Shown: one piece after another, positions 37,716 to 47,529 of the stretch
Numbering within the stretch: the first letter of the stretch is position 1
Layout: each line of letters begins with the position of its first letter
Position numbers and translations under genes: made by a program
Notes under the pieces: generated by a model
The model's database searches: none
Told to the model about the DNA's origin: nothing
Seen by the model: only the letters and a program-made list of their open reading frames with translations
NCBI RefSeq assembly: GCF_007860075.1
Contig: NZ_SJPP01000001.1
Location: 2,575,390 to 2,639,389 of the forward strand
Source of the DNA: Symmachiella macrocystis
GTDB taxonomy: Bacteria; Planctomycetota; Planctomycetia; Planctomycetales; Planctomycetaceae
Length of the DNA stretch: 64,000 nt
Direction of reading: 5' to 3'

Positions 37716-38948
37716 ATGGCCACAATCAACGAACACTATTCCAAGCTCGCTGCTGGATACCTCTTTCCCGAAATTGGACGTCGCGTCTCCGCATTCACGC
37801 AGGAGAATCCCGATGCCAATGTCATCCGTCTGGGCATTGGCGACGTGACCGAACCGCTGCCGGCGGCATGCGTCGCGGCGATGCATAAGGCGGTCGATGA
37901 TATGTCCGTGCGGGATTCGTTCCGCGGGTATGGGCCGGAGCAAGGTTACGAGTTCCTCCGCACGGCGATTGTCGAAAACGCATTCAAACCACGCGGTGTG
38001 GAAGTTGCCGCCGATGAAGTCTTCATTTCCGACGGCTCCAAATGCGACACGGGAAATATCCTGGACATCTTTGGCGAGGACAACATCGTCGCCGTGATGG
38101 ATCCGGTCTATCCGGTGTATGTCGACACGAATGTCATGGCGGGGCGGACCGGCGCCGCTGGCATAGATGGCCGTTATGAGGGATTGGTGTACGTGCCTGT
38201 TACCGCGGAGAACGATTTCGTTCCGAGTCTACCGGACGAACCGGTCGATTTGATCTACCTGTGTTATCCCAACAATCCCACGGGGACGGTCGCTTCGCGG
38301 GAGACGCTGAAGCAATGGGTCGATTATGCCCGCGCACACGATGCGATCATCTTTTTCGATGCGGCCTACGAAGCATACATCACCGATCCGGAGATTCCGC
38401 ATTCGATCTATGAGATTGAAGGCGCTCGCGACGTCGCCATCGAGTTTCGCAGTTTCAGCAAGAACGCCGGATTTACGGGGACACGCTGTGCTTATACGGT
38501 CATTCCCAAGGAACTGACCGGAAAAACATCCACCGGCGAGGACCAGCCGATTCATCCGTTATGGAATCGCCGACACTGCACCAAGTTCAACGGGGTCTCC
38601 TATCCGATTCAGCGCGCAGCCGAAGCGGTCTTTACGCCAGAAGGCCAACAACAGATCAACGAGCTGATCAAGTTTTACCTCACCAATGCGGAGTTGATTC
38701 GCGCAGGCTTGGAGTCCGCGGGGATTACGGTGTACGGCGGTGTGAACGCGCCTTACGTCTGGCTGAAAACCCCCGGTGGGGCGGGTAGCTGGGACTTCTT
38801 TGACCAATTGCTGTCCAAAGGACATCTGGTCGGCACGCCCGGCAGCGGATTTGGCGCCGCCGGCGAAGGCTACTTCCGCTTGAGCGCATTCAACAGCCGC
38901 GAAAACATCGAGCAGGCGGTCGAACGGTTCCAACGCGTGGTGGGCTGA
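37716..38948 (+). CDS. dapL: LL-diaminopimelate aminotransferase
   Basis: The 410-residue fold-type I PLP enzyme opens with [20 protein letters not shown] and [10 protein letters not shown], and contains [11 protein letters not shown], the PNNPTGT motif and the PLP lysine in [13 protein letters not shown] (about 248). It converts tetrahydrodipicolinate directly to LL-2,6-diaminopimelate, skipping the acylated steps of the classical route. DapF, the next enzyme, is encoded at 46646-47482 in the same window. The frame is open upstream to 37581, but that part runs through the palindromic repeat and has no DapL similarity, so I start at the ATG at 37716. Confidence 0.95.
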   Translation: MATINEHYSKLAAGYLFPEIGRRVSAFTQENPDANVIRLGIGDVTEPLPAACVAAMHKAVDDMSVRDSFRGYGPEQGYEFLRTAIVENAFKPRGVEVAADEVFISDGSKCDTGNILDIFGEDNIVAVMDPVYPVYVDTNVMAGRTGAAGIDGRYEGLVYVPVTAENDFVPSLPDEPVDLIYLCYPNNPTGTVASRETLKQWVDYARAHDAIIFFDAAYEAYITDPEIPHSIYEIEGARDVAIEFRSFSKNAGFTGTRCAYTVIPKELTGKTSTGEDQPIHPLWNRRHCTKFNGVSYPIQRAAEAVFTPEGQQQINELIKFYLTNAELIRAGLESAGITVYGGVNAPYVWLKTPGGAGSWDFFDQLLSKGHLVGTPGSGFGAAGEGYFRLSAFNSRENIEQAVERFQRVVG

Positions 38949-38963
38949 GACGGCGGATGGACA

Positions 38964-39581
38964 TCAGTCGGGTAGATCGTGCACCAATCGCACGAGATCG
39001 ACGACGGTATCGACCTTCATTTTTTCCAGCACATGCGCGCGGTGAATGTCGGCCGTTTTGGGGCTGATGCTGAGGTCGTACGCGATTTGTTTCGTGCGGC
39101 GGCCGGCGACGAGTAGCTCCATCACCTGAGTTTCCCGCGGCGTCAGCGATCGCAACCGCGCTTCGGTCGCTGACGCGCGGACTGCCTCCATACGTTGTCG
39201 CTGATCCAGCCGGATTGCTTGTTGCACGCGTTCCAGCAACAGCTCATCGTTAAACGGTTTTTCCAGGAAGTCGACCGCGCCCCCTTTGACCGCTTTGACC
39301 ACATTGGGAACGTCCGCGTATCCAGAAATCACGATGGTCGGCAGCAGAATACGCCGCGCATTGAGTTCTTTCTGTAACTCCAGTCCTGTCATGTGATCCA
39401 TGCAGACATCTAGAATCAAGCAACCTGGACGGCTGGGGTCGTACTCCCGCAAGAATGCTTCCGCGTTGCCGAAACATTCTGCTTGAAGGCCGGCGGACCG
39501 CAGGAGTCGCTCAAGCGACTTGCGCATGCCCGGTTCGTCATCGACGACAAACACGGTCGGGTTGGTGCTAGTAGTATTCAA
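38964..39581 (-). CDS. FixJ-like two-component response regulator
   Basis: About 205 residues. It contains a receiver domain with the acid pair in VFVVDDEPGM and the phosphoacceptor Asp in CLILDVCMD (about 56), the ISGYADV switch region, KP as FLEKPF, and a C-terminal LuxR-type helix-turn-helix (LTPRETQVMELL and TKQIAYDLSISPKTADIHRA). I prefer the TTG at 39581, which follows a GAGG site; a GTG at 39611 is also in frame. The histidine kinase gene ends 25 bases upstream in the direction of transcription (at 39636), so kinase and regulator form one operon. It ends 15 bases from the end of convergent dapL. Confidence 0.93.
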   Translation of the reverse strand: MNTTSTNPTVFVVDDEPGMRKSLERLLRSAGLQAECFGNAEAFLREYDPSRPGCLILDVCMDHMTGLELQKELNARRILLPTIVISGYADVPNVVKAVKGGAVDFLEKPFNDELLLERVQQAIRLDQRQRMEAVRASATEARLRSLTPRETQVMELLVAGRRTKQIAYDLSISPKTADIHRAHVLEKMKVDTVVDLVRLVHDLPD

Positions 39582-39635
39582 AATATTTCCTCGATTCGAC
39601 GTGAACAACACGCCGGATTGGATTCGTCAAACGTG

Positions 39636-42449
39636 CTACACACCTGATTGGTCTGGAGCCGATTCTGCGACATTGCAGGGGAGCGTGAACGTAAATGTCA
39701 GACCGTAATCCGCGTTGGGCGACGCGCGCAATTGGCTGCCGTGCGAACCTACGATGGAACGACAGATACTCAATCCCATCCCCATGCCGTTTTTTTTGGT
39801 TGTAAAATAAGGCGAAAAAATCTTTGCGTATAAATCGGGAGACAAATTTTTGCCGTTGTCGGCGATGCTAACAAGAACGCCGGTTTCCACCGCTCGTGCC
39901 CGCACGACCACCTCCCGTTCACTGCGGCGATCCTCCAGCAACGCATCAAAGGCGTTACGGACTAGGTTGACGACGACCTGCTGGATCTGGATTCGTTCGA
40001 CGTACACTTCCGGTAAATCCTCTTCTAAATCGAGCCGTAGGACAATTCCATGCCGTCGGATGTCCGAATCGAACAAGCGGGTCACTTCGTGGACGAGGTC
40101 GCGCAGATCAACGGCTGTCCGATTGGGTTCGGCCTTGGATGCAAATCGGTGCAGACTGTGCAAGATCTCTCCGGCGCGCATCGCTTCGGCGGCAATCTCC
40201 TCGATGATCTCCAACACTTCGTGATTGGGCAGCGTCCCGTTCCGTAGACTGCGGGCGACCGCATGCGCGTTATTAGCGATCGTCCCCAGCGGTTGATTGA
40301 TTTCGTGTGCCAGGCCTGAGGCCATTTCGCCCATCGTCCCCAGTCGGAGCACATGCGCCAAATCGGCATGCAGTTGCCGCGTCCGTTCTTCAGCGCGCCG
40401 CCGCACGGTGATATCGCGATCGATGGCAATAAAGCCCGTGGGGTTTCCGCTGGGATCATTGACGAGCGAAATCACCGTTTCAGCCCAGAACTTGGTGTCA
40501 TCGGTGCGATGCTGGCGAAACTCGCCGTGCCAGGATCCCATTTCGCGAACCTGCGCCATCCGCCGAAGTTCTCCTTGCGAACCATCCGAACGGGCGACTT
40601 GTGTAATCGGCTTGCCAACCACTTCATCGGATTGATAACCGTAAAGGTTTTCAGCTCCCTTGCCCCAATAGACGATTCGGCCGTCCAGGTCGGTCGCTAC
40701 CACCGACTCGCGCACGCTATCGAGCAATTGGGCATGAAAACGTAACTGTCGGTTGGCGTCGACCAGCTCGGTCGTCCGTTCTTGCACGCGTTGTTCCAGC
40801 GCGTCGTGCGCGGCTTGGATTTTGGCTTCGACCCGTTTACGGTCTGTGATGTCATCGTAAATATAAGAGAACCGGGGCCGTTTTTCCGGAGACTTACCGA
40901 TCATTTTGACCGTTCCTGATAGCCAACGCCGGCTAGGGTCATCAGGCCGCATGTATTCGAAACGGACCGTCTCGCCGGTCTGTTCCGCTTCTTGATACTT
41001 GGCGACCCACAGCGCGCTCTCAGCCGGACTGATGCCAATTTCGCGAGCGGTTTTGTTTTTCATCGCTTCGGGAGTGGTACCCAGGTGCTGGGCCGTTGCC
41101 TCGTTTTCGGAGATCCAACGAATGTCGTCGCCGTCCAACTCGACGACTCCCATTAACATCAGTCCACTCTCATAGAAGCTACGGAGGATCGATTCCCGCT
41201 CTTCCAGGATCATCTTGGCGCGTTTTTGCGAAGTGATGTCGCGTGATGTGCCGATCATGCCCCGCGCTTTGCCTTTGTCGTCCTTGAGCAGCCAGCGGGT
41301 CGATTCCAACCACCGCACTTCACCGTCGGAGCGAATGATTCGATATTCGTGCGGACTACTGGGGACCCCGCGGAAAATCTGCCACAGTCGATCTCGAACA
41401 GCGACGCGGTCATCAGGATGCACGGTTTCTAGAAACGATTCCTTCGTCGGTACGAATGTTTCCGGTGACCGTCCATGCATGCGGTACAGCTCTGCCGACC
41501 AGATTACAATTTTTTCACCGCGTTTCCATTCAAAGCTTCCCACGCGGGCGATCTTTTGCGAAGCGGCCAACAACCGCTCGCTTTCGCGTAGCTGAATTTC
41601 CGTTTCCCGCCGTGCAGTGATGTCGGTCACCACCGACAGCGAACCGTCGAATCTGCCTTGTGCGTCAAACAGCGGCGTGGGGGAAAAGATTGCCGAGACA
41701 TGCCGGCCTGTCCCGCTGGTCCAGGTCATCTCATATTGGGAGGCACCGCCGATGCTGCGTTTGGCGAATTGTTCGGCAAGAATCTCATGGTTTTCCGCTC
41801 CCACAATATCCCACATCGACCGGCCAATCACTTCCTCCATCTTGGTGCCGCCGATTTGGCAGAGTTGTTCATTCACCGAACGGACAATTCCTTGAGGATC
41901 GACGACGATTAGCCCATCCTTCATGATCTTGGCCAGTTGGCCGTTGACGATCTCCGTATTTTTTATCTCGTATTCGGCCTGTTCGCGGCTGGAACGGACC
42001 CGGGCGACGACTTGCAGTTCGTACACGGAATCGTCGGCATTCATGACGGGTGTCACAAATCCGTGCTGCCATCCCGATTGCCCCTCCGTCCGAACAACCT
42101 CGCAAACGTGCGACGTGACTTGCGGTTTCTGGAACAAGGATTCCATCTTGGCGCGCGCCCGATCCCGTAGCGCAGGCTCGAGAAACATTACATAGTCGCG
42201 GCCCAGCAGTTGCTCCTCAGATTCGTTGAAGTATTCACAGAACATGCGATTGACGAACGTCAGCGACAACGACTCGTCGATGCGGCAAATAATCTCCGTT
42301 TGGTTGTTGACGATCGATTCATACCGCTGTTCTCTTTCGGCGATGGCATCGCGGCTCAACTTCAGTTGCGCGGTTTCTTTTTCAAGCTCCTCGATCCGCG
42401 CGCGTAATTCCGCAGTCAAGTCCGCGCCGGTCTCAAAAGCTTGTGACAT
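39636..42449 (-). CDS. Soluble multi-PAS sensor histidine kinase
   Basis: The 937-residue protein starts with a short coiled coil and then has about five consecutive PAS domains (roughly 45-150, 165-275, 285-405, 420-545 and 575-690). A histidine kinase core follows: HisKA with SGLAHEINQPLG (His about 715) and a HATPase domain with N-box LVRNAFDALL and glycine boxes SIADNGKNL and NGMGMGLSIC. No membrane segment is visible, so it senses inside the cell. It is FixL-like in architecture and precedes a FixJ-like regulator. Which PAS domains bind haem or other ligands cannot be judged from the sequence. AAGGA six bases before the ATG supports the start. Confidence 0.93.
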   Translation of the reverse strand: MSQAFETGADLTAELRARIEELEKETAQLKLSRDAIAEREQRYESIVNNQTEIICRIDESLSLTFVNRMFCEYFNESEEQLLGRDYVMFLEPALRDRARAKMESLFQKPQVTSHVCEVVRTEGQSGWQHGFVTPVMNADDSVYELQVVARVRSSREQAEYEIKNTEIVNGQLAKIMKDGLIVVDPQGIVRSVNEQLCQIGGTKMEEVIGRSMWDIVGAENHEILAEQFAKRSIGGASQYEMTWTSGTGRHVSAIFSPTPLFDAQGRFDGSLSVVTDITARRETEIQLRESERLLAASQKIARVGSFEWKRGEKIVIWSAELYRMHGRSPETFVPTKESFLETVHPDDRVAVRDRLWQIFRGVPSSPHEYRIIRSDGEVRWLESTRWLLKDDKGKARGMIGTSRDITSQKRAKMILEERESILRSFYESGLMLMGVVELDGDDIRWISENEATAQHLGTTPEAMKNKTAREIGISPAESALWVAKYQEAEQTGETVRFEYMRPDDPSRRWLSGTVKMIGKSPEKRPRFSYIYDDITDRKRVEAKIQAAHDALEQRVQERTTELVDANRQLRFHAQLLDSVRESVVATDLDGRIVYWGKGAENLYGYQSDEVVGKPITQVARSDGSQGELRRMAQVREMGSWHGEFRQHRTDDTKFWAETVISLVNDPSGNPTGFIAIDRDITVRRRAEERTRQLHADLAHVLRLGTMGEMASGLAHEINQPLGTIANNAHAVARSLRNGTLPNHEVLEIIEEIAAEAMRAGEILHSLHRFASKAEPNRTAVDLRDLVHEVTRLFDSDIRRHGIVLRLDLEEDLPEVYVERIQIQQVVVNLVRNAFDALLEDRRSEREVVVRARAVETGVLVSIADNGKNLSPDLYAKIFSPYFTTKKNGMGMGLSICRSIVGSHGSQLRASPNADYGLTFTFTLPCNVAESAPDQSGV

Positions 42450-43390
42450 CTCATGTCCTTTTCAATTGCAACGTCCGCTATGCACCCTGAACAGTCTTCT
42501 CTTCTATTATTTCCCGTTCCATGTCTGGGCACCACCCAAGTTCCCGATTTTCGGCCATGAGCGGCCGCATTGGGCAGGGAGAAATTTACCATGGCGGTGA
42601 AAATCTTACATCGATTGTCGCCAGCAACGCATCTCGCTAGAGCGATTCTAAAAAAACCAAATTACGTAAGTGCAGTCAGGGTCCGATCTCCAAATATCTC
42701 AATCTCAGCTGCCAGAAAGGTTCTCGGCAAACCGGCACGGCAACTGCATTAGTCCCCTTCAGAACACGACGGGAATCAATCTCAAGTGTTCTTACAGAGT
42801 CTATAAGCTGGTTTTATCATTTTGAGCGGTGGAGAGAGTTAACGAGTGCAGGCCGTTACGCTAGGCCCGATCATCCCTTGATCACCGACGTTTGTCCGCC
42901 CCGGCGAACAATGTCGTTTAAAAACCGTAACAGCTCAGCTCGGAAAATGAAAAACCGGCAAATTATTGTCACACCAGCCCGAGGAGTCGGGCTTATCACA
43001 CCCCACATCACACCCCCCGATCACATCCCCTACAGGCCGAAAGGACCCCCCGCCTCCTTTCGGCCTCTCGCCTTTCTTTGGGGCCGCTAACTGTCCGGTA
43101 TGCTTGCAATTCTGGCTGCCCTCGCCGAATTTTCTCTTAGTCACCGCTTGATAATACGTGGTGAACCACTTCGCGTATCGGGTGTCATGACTCTGAAGAG
43201 GAGATTCCCTTCTTGATTGCACACAGGCAGCGACCTAAAATACTAATACAAGATAATTCAAAACCCTCTGATGCGTCCCGCTGTCACGGGGCTGCAAGTT
43301 TGTAGCACCTACGCAACTAGATTTTGAAACGGATTCTCGTCAGCGACGAATCTTAACCACGTATTTCAAATTGAAAGGCGGCAACTTCAC
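42450..43390. other. Large divergent intergenic region with two hairpins, possible small RNA
   Basis: About 940 bases without a credible gene, between the leftward kinase and rightward hflX. Two perfect hairpins stand out. One is AGCCCGA/TCGGGCT at 42976-42993 with loop GGAG. The other has 12-base arms AGGCCGAAAGGA (43034-43045) and TCCTTTCGGCCT (43055-43066) around the C-rich loop CCCCCCGCC, followed by a pyrimidine-rich tail. Between them is a C- and A-rich single-stranded stretch. As neither neighbour ends here, these are not ordinary gene terminators. Confidence 0.5.
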
Positions 43391-44761
43391 TTGGCAGATC
43401 CTAAACGCGAGGAATTGAGCGTCCAGCAACGACGAGCGGTGCTGGTCGCCGTGGTGCTTCCCGAGCAAGAAGCGAGCGAACTTCATCCTCTGGACGAGCT
43501 GAAGGGGTTGGTGAAAACCGCAGGTGTCGAGGTCGTGGGCACGCTGACGCAGCATCGCAAGCGTCCCGACCTCAAGACCTATCTCGGCAAAGGCAAGGTT
43601 GAGGAGCTGGAAATGCTCGTCAAAATGCAAGATGCCGAGTTGGTCATCTTCGACAACAACCTCACCCCCGCTCAGGGACGCAATCTGGAAGCCGCGCTCG
43701 ATGTGGTCATCGTGGATCGTAGCGAACTGATTCTCGACATCTTCAATACGCACGCGCGGACCTATGAAGCCAAACTTCAAGTCGAGCTGGCGCAATTGCT
43801 CTATCAGCGAACCCGACTGAAACGGATGTGGACTCACTTGTCGCGGATCGAAGGGGGGATTGGTAGCAAGGGGCCGGGTGAACAGCAACTCGAAACCGAC
43901 CGCCGGTTGATCGACAAACGGGTTTCGGAATTGAAGCGCAAGCTGAAAGTCGTCGAAAAACGCCGGGCCCGCATGGTCTCCGCACGGGATGATCAGATGA
44001 CCGTCTCACTGGTGGGCTACACCAACGCCGGAAAAAGCACGCTGATGAACACCGTAACCGGTGCGGGCGTGCTAGTCGCCGATCAACTGTTTGCCACGCT
44101 CGATACACGGACGCGACGGTGGAACGTACCGCATTGCGGGGACGTGCTGCTCAGCGATACCGTCGGATTCATCCGCGATTTACCGCACAATCTGGTCGCC
44201 TCGTTCAAATCCACATTGGAAGAAGTCCGCAACGCGGATCTGTTGTTGCACGTTGTGGATGGCACGCACGTCGATGCCGAACAACACATCGCCACCGTCA
44301 ACGAAGTCCTCAAGGAAATCGGTGTTGATGGCTCGGAAGCGATCCTGGTTCTCAACAAAATCGACGCCATTCACGACCGGTCGGTGTACGATGTCCTGCG
44401 GTTGGCGCATCCGGAGGCAATTTCCGTCAGTGCGGCCGAGGGAACCGGTCTGGCGGCGTTAGCGGAACGAGTTGCCGAGCGTCTGGGAGATGGGTATCTC
44501 GATGCGGAAGTCGAAACCTATGTCGGCAACGGACGGCTACTGGCCTATCTCGCCGCTCACGCCGATATCACCGAGACCGACTATTCTCAAGAATCACGCG
44601 TGACGGTCAGTTGCCGTATTCCGCGTCGGTTTTTGCACGGTGTCGAAGGTGACGATACGAACGTCGCCCTGCTCAATGGATACGCCCCACCAGCCGACGA
44701 GAATGGTTTTTCGATCGACGAGCCCATCGCGATTGAAGAAAACGAATTCAGCGCGCAATAA
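43391..44761 (+). CDS. hflX: Ribosome-associated GTPase HflX
   Basis: The 456-residue protein has the HflX N-terminal domain (ELKGLVKTAGVEVVGTLTQ; YLGKGKVEEL), the linker helix region RTRLKRMWTHLSRIEGGIG with GPGEQQLETDRR, and a TRAFAC GTPase domain with G1 GYTNAGKST (about 208), G3 DTVGF and G4 LNKID. HflX splits stalled or hibernating 70S ribosomes. A TTG start at 43391 is supported by a GGCGG-type ribosome site nine bases upstream and by the conserved N-terminus; no ATG fits. The C-terminal extension (about 370-456) is longer than in E. coli and acidic at its end. It is followed by a strong hairpin terminator. Confidence 0.95.
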   Translation: MADPKREELSVQQRRAVLVAVVLPEQEASELHPLDELKGLVKTAGVEVVGTLTQHRKRPDLKTYLGKGKVEELEMLVKMQDAELVIFDNNLTPAQGRNLEAALDVVIVDRSELILDIFNTHARTYEAKLQVELAQLLYQRTRLKRMWTHLSRIEGGIGSKGPGEQQLETDRRLIDKRVSELKRKLKVVEKRRARMVSARDDQMTVSLVGYTNAGKSTLMNTVTGAGVLVADQLFATLDTRTRRWNVPHCGDVLLSDTVGFIRDLPHNLVASFKSTLEEVRNADLLLHVVDGTHVDAEQHIATVNEVLKEIGVDGSEAILVLNKIDAIHDRSVYDVLRLAHPEAISVSAAEGTGLAALAERVAERLGDGYLDAEVETYVGNGRLLAYLAAHADITETDYSQESRVTVSCRIPRRFLHGVEGDDTNVALLNGYAPPADENGFSIDEPIAIEENEFSAQ

Positions 44762-44764
44762 AAA

Positions 44765-44804
44765 AACAGGCCGCAGCGACAAAGATCATGTCGCGCGGCC
44801 TGTT
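44765..44804. terminator. Bidirectional hairpin terminator between hflX and Fe-S carrier gene
   Basis: Outer arms AACAGGCCGC (44765-44774) and GCGGCCTGTT (44795-44804) with inner arms GCGACA (44776-44781) and TGTCGC (44789-44794) form an almost continuous 16-base stem with one unpaired A. An A run precedes it, giving a T run on the minus strand. It separates two convergent genes. Confidence 0.85.
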
Positions 44805-44846
44805 GTATTCACTTCGCTGGCAGATAGGTTTCACTGCCCGGTTTGC

Positions 44847-45179
44847 TTAGGCGGAGAAGCTGCTTCCGCAACCGCAACTCTTCACAGCATTGGGATTGTC
44901 GAACGTAAATCCGCGTTTGTCGAGACCTTCGTAGAAGTCGACCGTGGTGCCATCGAGGAACAAGTCGCTCCGCTTGTCGACGGCGACAGTCACACCGTGT
45001 TGCTCGGTGATGTGGTCTTTGGCAGCGTCGGAATCCGTGTCGAATCCCAAGCTGTACTGGTATCCGCTACACCCGCCGCCGGCGACACCGATTCGTAAAA
45101 CCGTGTTGTCCGGGTGTTTTTGATCGGAAATGACCCGCTGAATTTCACTGGCGGCTTTTTCGCTAATGATGACTGACAT
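44847..45179 (-). CDS. HesB/IscA-family iron-sulfur cluster carrier
   Basis: The 110-residue A-type carrier protein has all three conserved cysteines: one in [12 protein letters not shown] (about 38) and two in the C-terminal SCGCGSSF (about 101 and 103). These bind Fe-S clusters or iron for transfer to apo-enzymes. It could be ErpA-, IscA- or SufA-like; sequence alone does not decide. No other Fe-S assembly gene lies nearby. It is convergent with hflX, sharing the hairpin terminator between them. Confidence 0.95.
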   Translation of the reverse strand: MSVIISEKAASEIQRVISDQKHPDNTVLRIGVAGGGCSGYQYSLGFDTDSDAAKDHITEQHGVTVAVDKRSDLFLDGTTVDFYEGLDKRGFTFDNPNAVKSCGCGSSFSA

Positions 45180-45524
45180 GACTCTGTAGGCTCCGTTTTG
45201 ATTTCGATTTTCAACAATCGATCACGACCGAATTGACACACCATCCAACGCGTTTGGTGCTGCAATTCATTATAGCAACGTCCGGCGAACGGAAAAAGCC
45301 GAGCATGACCTTGCAGGGAAATCACAGCTGGCGGGTCTCTGTAATGCCCTATGTGGAAGGAGGTTGCGGCGAATTACCTTGCCGTGAACCCATGTGGATT
45401 ATGCCCTGTCTTCCCAACAGGACTTTTCTAAATTTGCATGACCTGTTGACCGTGGGTAAAGTAGACGATCCGCTGCATTGTTAAAAAAACGATCACGATT
45501 TCCCCCGCGCGAGGGACGGTTTTC
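45180..45524. other. Gene-free divergent intergenic region
   Basis: About 345 bases between the leftward Fe-S carrier gene and the rightward OB/HD protein gene. No gene or strong structure seen; it should carry both promoters. Confidence 0.4.
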
Positions 45525-46535
45525 ATGTCTGACCAGCCACCAATCACCCCGCTCAGCGACGCCGAACCGGGTCAACAGGCCGATTGTTTTGTCGTGCTGG
45601 CTGCCAAGGATCGTGCCAAAACACGTGACGGCAAGCCGTATTTCCGAGTTAGCTTTCGTGATGCGGCGCGCAAAGCGACCGCTATGATTTGGAACGACAC
45701 GCGCTGGTTCGCCGATTGCGAGTCGTCGTGGCAGGCGGGCGGTTTTTATAAGATCCGCTGCCGCTACGAAGAAAACCAATACGGCCCGCAAATTGATCTG
45801 TTGCAAATCCGCGAAGTCACCGACGACGATGCCGACGACGGTTTTGACCCCGCTGATTTTTTCGTCACGACACGTTTCGATCCGCAGGAGATGTTCACCG
45901 AATTGTTGGACATTGTAGACGAGCACATCACCGACGCACCGCTTAAGCAACTCGTTGTGAATCTCTTGAAAGACAATGAAGCACAGATCAAAGACTCAGC
46001 TGCCGCTGTCCGCAACCATCACGCCTTTCGCGGCGGGTTTTTAGAACACGTCCTCTCCGTCACGCGGACCTGTCTGTATTTGGCGGACAAATATCTTGCC
46101 TACTATCCCGAGACCGATCCGCCGCTCTCCAAGTCGCTGGTCGTTGCTGGTGGGATTTTGCATGACATCGGCAAGCTCCGCGAGTTGGAATCCCAACCGC
46201 AAGGATTCGCCTATACCGCCGAGGGACGTTTGGTCGGGCATATTTTGTTGGGCCGCGATATCGTGCGGGAATATGCCAGTGCCATTGATGAATTGGATGC
46301 CGAGACATTATTACGGTTAGAACATATTATTATCGCGCATCAAAACCTGCCCGAATGGGGTTCGCCGATCGCACCGCACACACCGGAATCGTTGCTGGTG
46401 CACTATGCGGATGACATCGATGCCAAGTATCATATGATGGCGACCGCCTTGGAATTGCCGCCCGAGGAGGGGGAAGAATTCACCCCCCGAGACAACCCGC
46501 TACGGCGGTCCATCTTCCGCGGCTTAACCGAGTAG
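45525..46535 (+). CDS. YhaM-like OB-fold/HD-domain 3'-5' exoribonuclease
   Basis: The 336-residue protein has an N-terminal OB-fold nucleic-acid-binding domain (about 15-100) and an HD phosphohydrolase domain: NHHAFRGGFLEH (about 164-175), the metal-binding ILHDIGKL (about 212-219), GHILLG and HIIIAHQ. This order matches YhaM/Cbf1-type exonucleases, which degrade RNA or single-stranded DNA 3'-5' with a metal ion. Length is close to YhaM (about 314). A GAGGGA site precedes the ATG. The stop codon TAG lies inside the first unit of a palindromic repeat pair that fills the gap to dapF. Confidence 0.9.
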   Translation: MSDQPPITPLSDAEPGQQADCFVVLAAKDRAKTRDGKPYFRVSFRDAARKATAMIWNDTRWFADCESSWQAGGFYKIRCRYEENQYGPQIDLLQIREVTDDDADDGFDPADFFVTTRFDPQEMFTELLDIVDEHITDAPLKQLVVNLLKDNEAQIKDSAAAVRNHHAFRGGFLEHVLSVTRTCLYLADKYLAYYPETDPPLSKSLVVAGGILHDIGKLRELESQPQGFAYTAEGRLVGHILLGRDIVREYASAIDELDAETLLRLEHIIIAHQNLPEWGSPIAPHTPESLLVHYADDIDAKYHMMATALELPPEEGEEFTPRDNPLRRSIFRGLTE

Positions 46536-46624
46536 GTCAGGCTCCCGCCTGACGACCCAACCCAAACGCGTTCTACACAACCGGATCGACTCCCCCATTT
46601 GCGTCAGGCGGCTGCCTGACCTAC
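46532..46624. repeat. Inverted pair of GTCAGGC palindromes (BIME-like)
   Basis: Two small hairpins, GTCAGGC-TCCC-GCCTGAC (46536-46553... starting at 46536) and GTCAGGC-GGCT-GCCTGAC (46603-46620), lie head to head. The outer segments GTAGGTCAGGC (46532-46542) and GCCTGACCTAC (46614-46624) are also perfect inverted repeats. The left unit contains the stop codon of the upstream gene. This resembles a REP/BIME element. Confidence 0.75.
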
Positions 46625-46645
46625 GACTGATTGAAGCGACGAAAC

Positions 46646-47482
46646 ATGCGATTTACAAAGATGCACGGGGCGGGAAATGACTACGTCTACGTGAATTGTT
46701 TTGACGAGCAGCCGCCGGCAGATATTACCGCTACGGCGATCGCCATGAGTGATCGGCACAAGGGAATCGGCGCCGATGGTCTGATCCTGATTTGCCCGTC
46801 GGAACAAGCCGATGCTCGTATGCGGATGTTCAATGCCGATGGCAGCGAATCGGAAATGTGCGGCAACGGCATCCGCTGTGTCGCCAAGTACGTCTATGAC
46901 CACGGCATTTGTAGCCAAGAAAATCTGAAGATCGAAACCGGCAACGGGGTCTTGGATTTGCAATTAGAAGTCAGCGGTAGCATCGCACATCGCGTCCGCG
47001 TGAATATGGGACGTCCAATTCTCAAAAGCAGCGACATCCCCACCTCGCTCGCCGGTGATCCGCCGGTGAACGTTCCGTTGCACGTCGCCGGTCGCGATTT
47101 GATGGTCACCTGTGTGTCGATGGGCAATCCGCACTGTATTACATTCATCGATGAATTGAGCGACGAATGGGTGTACGGCGTTGGGCCCGAAATCGAGAAT
47201 CACCCAGCGTTCCCCAATCGCGTGAACGCCGAATTTATCCAGGTTGTTTCGCCAACTGAAATCAACATGCGCGTCTGGGAACGCGGGTCAGGAGAAACCC
47301 AAGCCTGCGGCACCGGAGCATGCGCATCATTGGTGGCGGGCGTTTTAGCCGGACTCACCGAGCGGCGCGTGCTGTGCCATCTGCTGGGTGGCGATTTAGA
47401 ACTGGAATGGTCCGAGACCGACGAGGTCTTCATGACGGGCGAAGCGGTTGAGGTGTTTCACGGTAAATGGCCTGTGGGGTGA
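46646..47482 (+). CDS. dapF: Diaminopimelate epimerase
   Basis: The 278-residue enzyme starts [16 protein letters not shown] and carries both catalytic cysteines: one in MCGNGIRC (about 72) and one in ACGTGACAS (about 221). It epimerises LL- to meso-diaminopimelate, the direct precursor of lysine and of the peptidoglycan cross-linking residue. With dapL in the same window this indicates the aminotransferase variant of the pathway. A TTG at 46631 is in frame, but the ATG at 46646 starts the conserved N-terminus. Palindromic repeats flank the gene on both sides (46532-46624 and 47530-47620). Confidence 0.96.
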   Translation: MRFTKMHGAGNDYVYVNCFDEQPPADITATAIAMSDRHKGIGADGLILICPSEQADARMRMFNADGSESEMCGNGIRCVAKYVYDHGICSQENLKIETGNGVLDLQLEVSGSIAHRVRVNMGRPILKSSDIPTSLAGDPPVNVPLHVAGRDLMVTCVSMGNPHCITFIDELSDEWVYGVGPEIENHPAFPNRVNAEFIQVVSPTEINMRVWERGSGETQACGTGACASLVAGVLAGLTERRVLCHLLGGDLELEWSETDEVFMTGEAVEVFHGKWPVG

Positions 47483-47529
47483 TGCTTAGCGACCCACGGC
47501 ATTGGTTAACAATAAATGTCAGACTCTGA

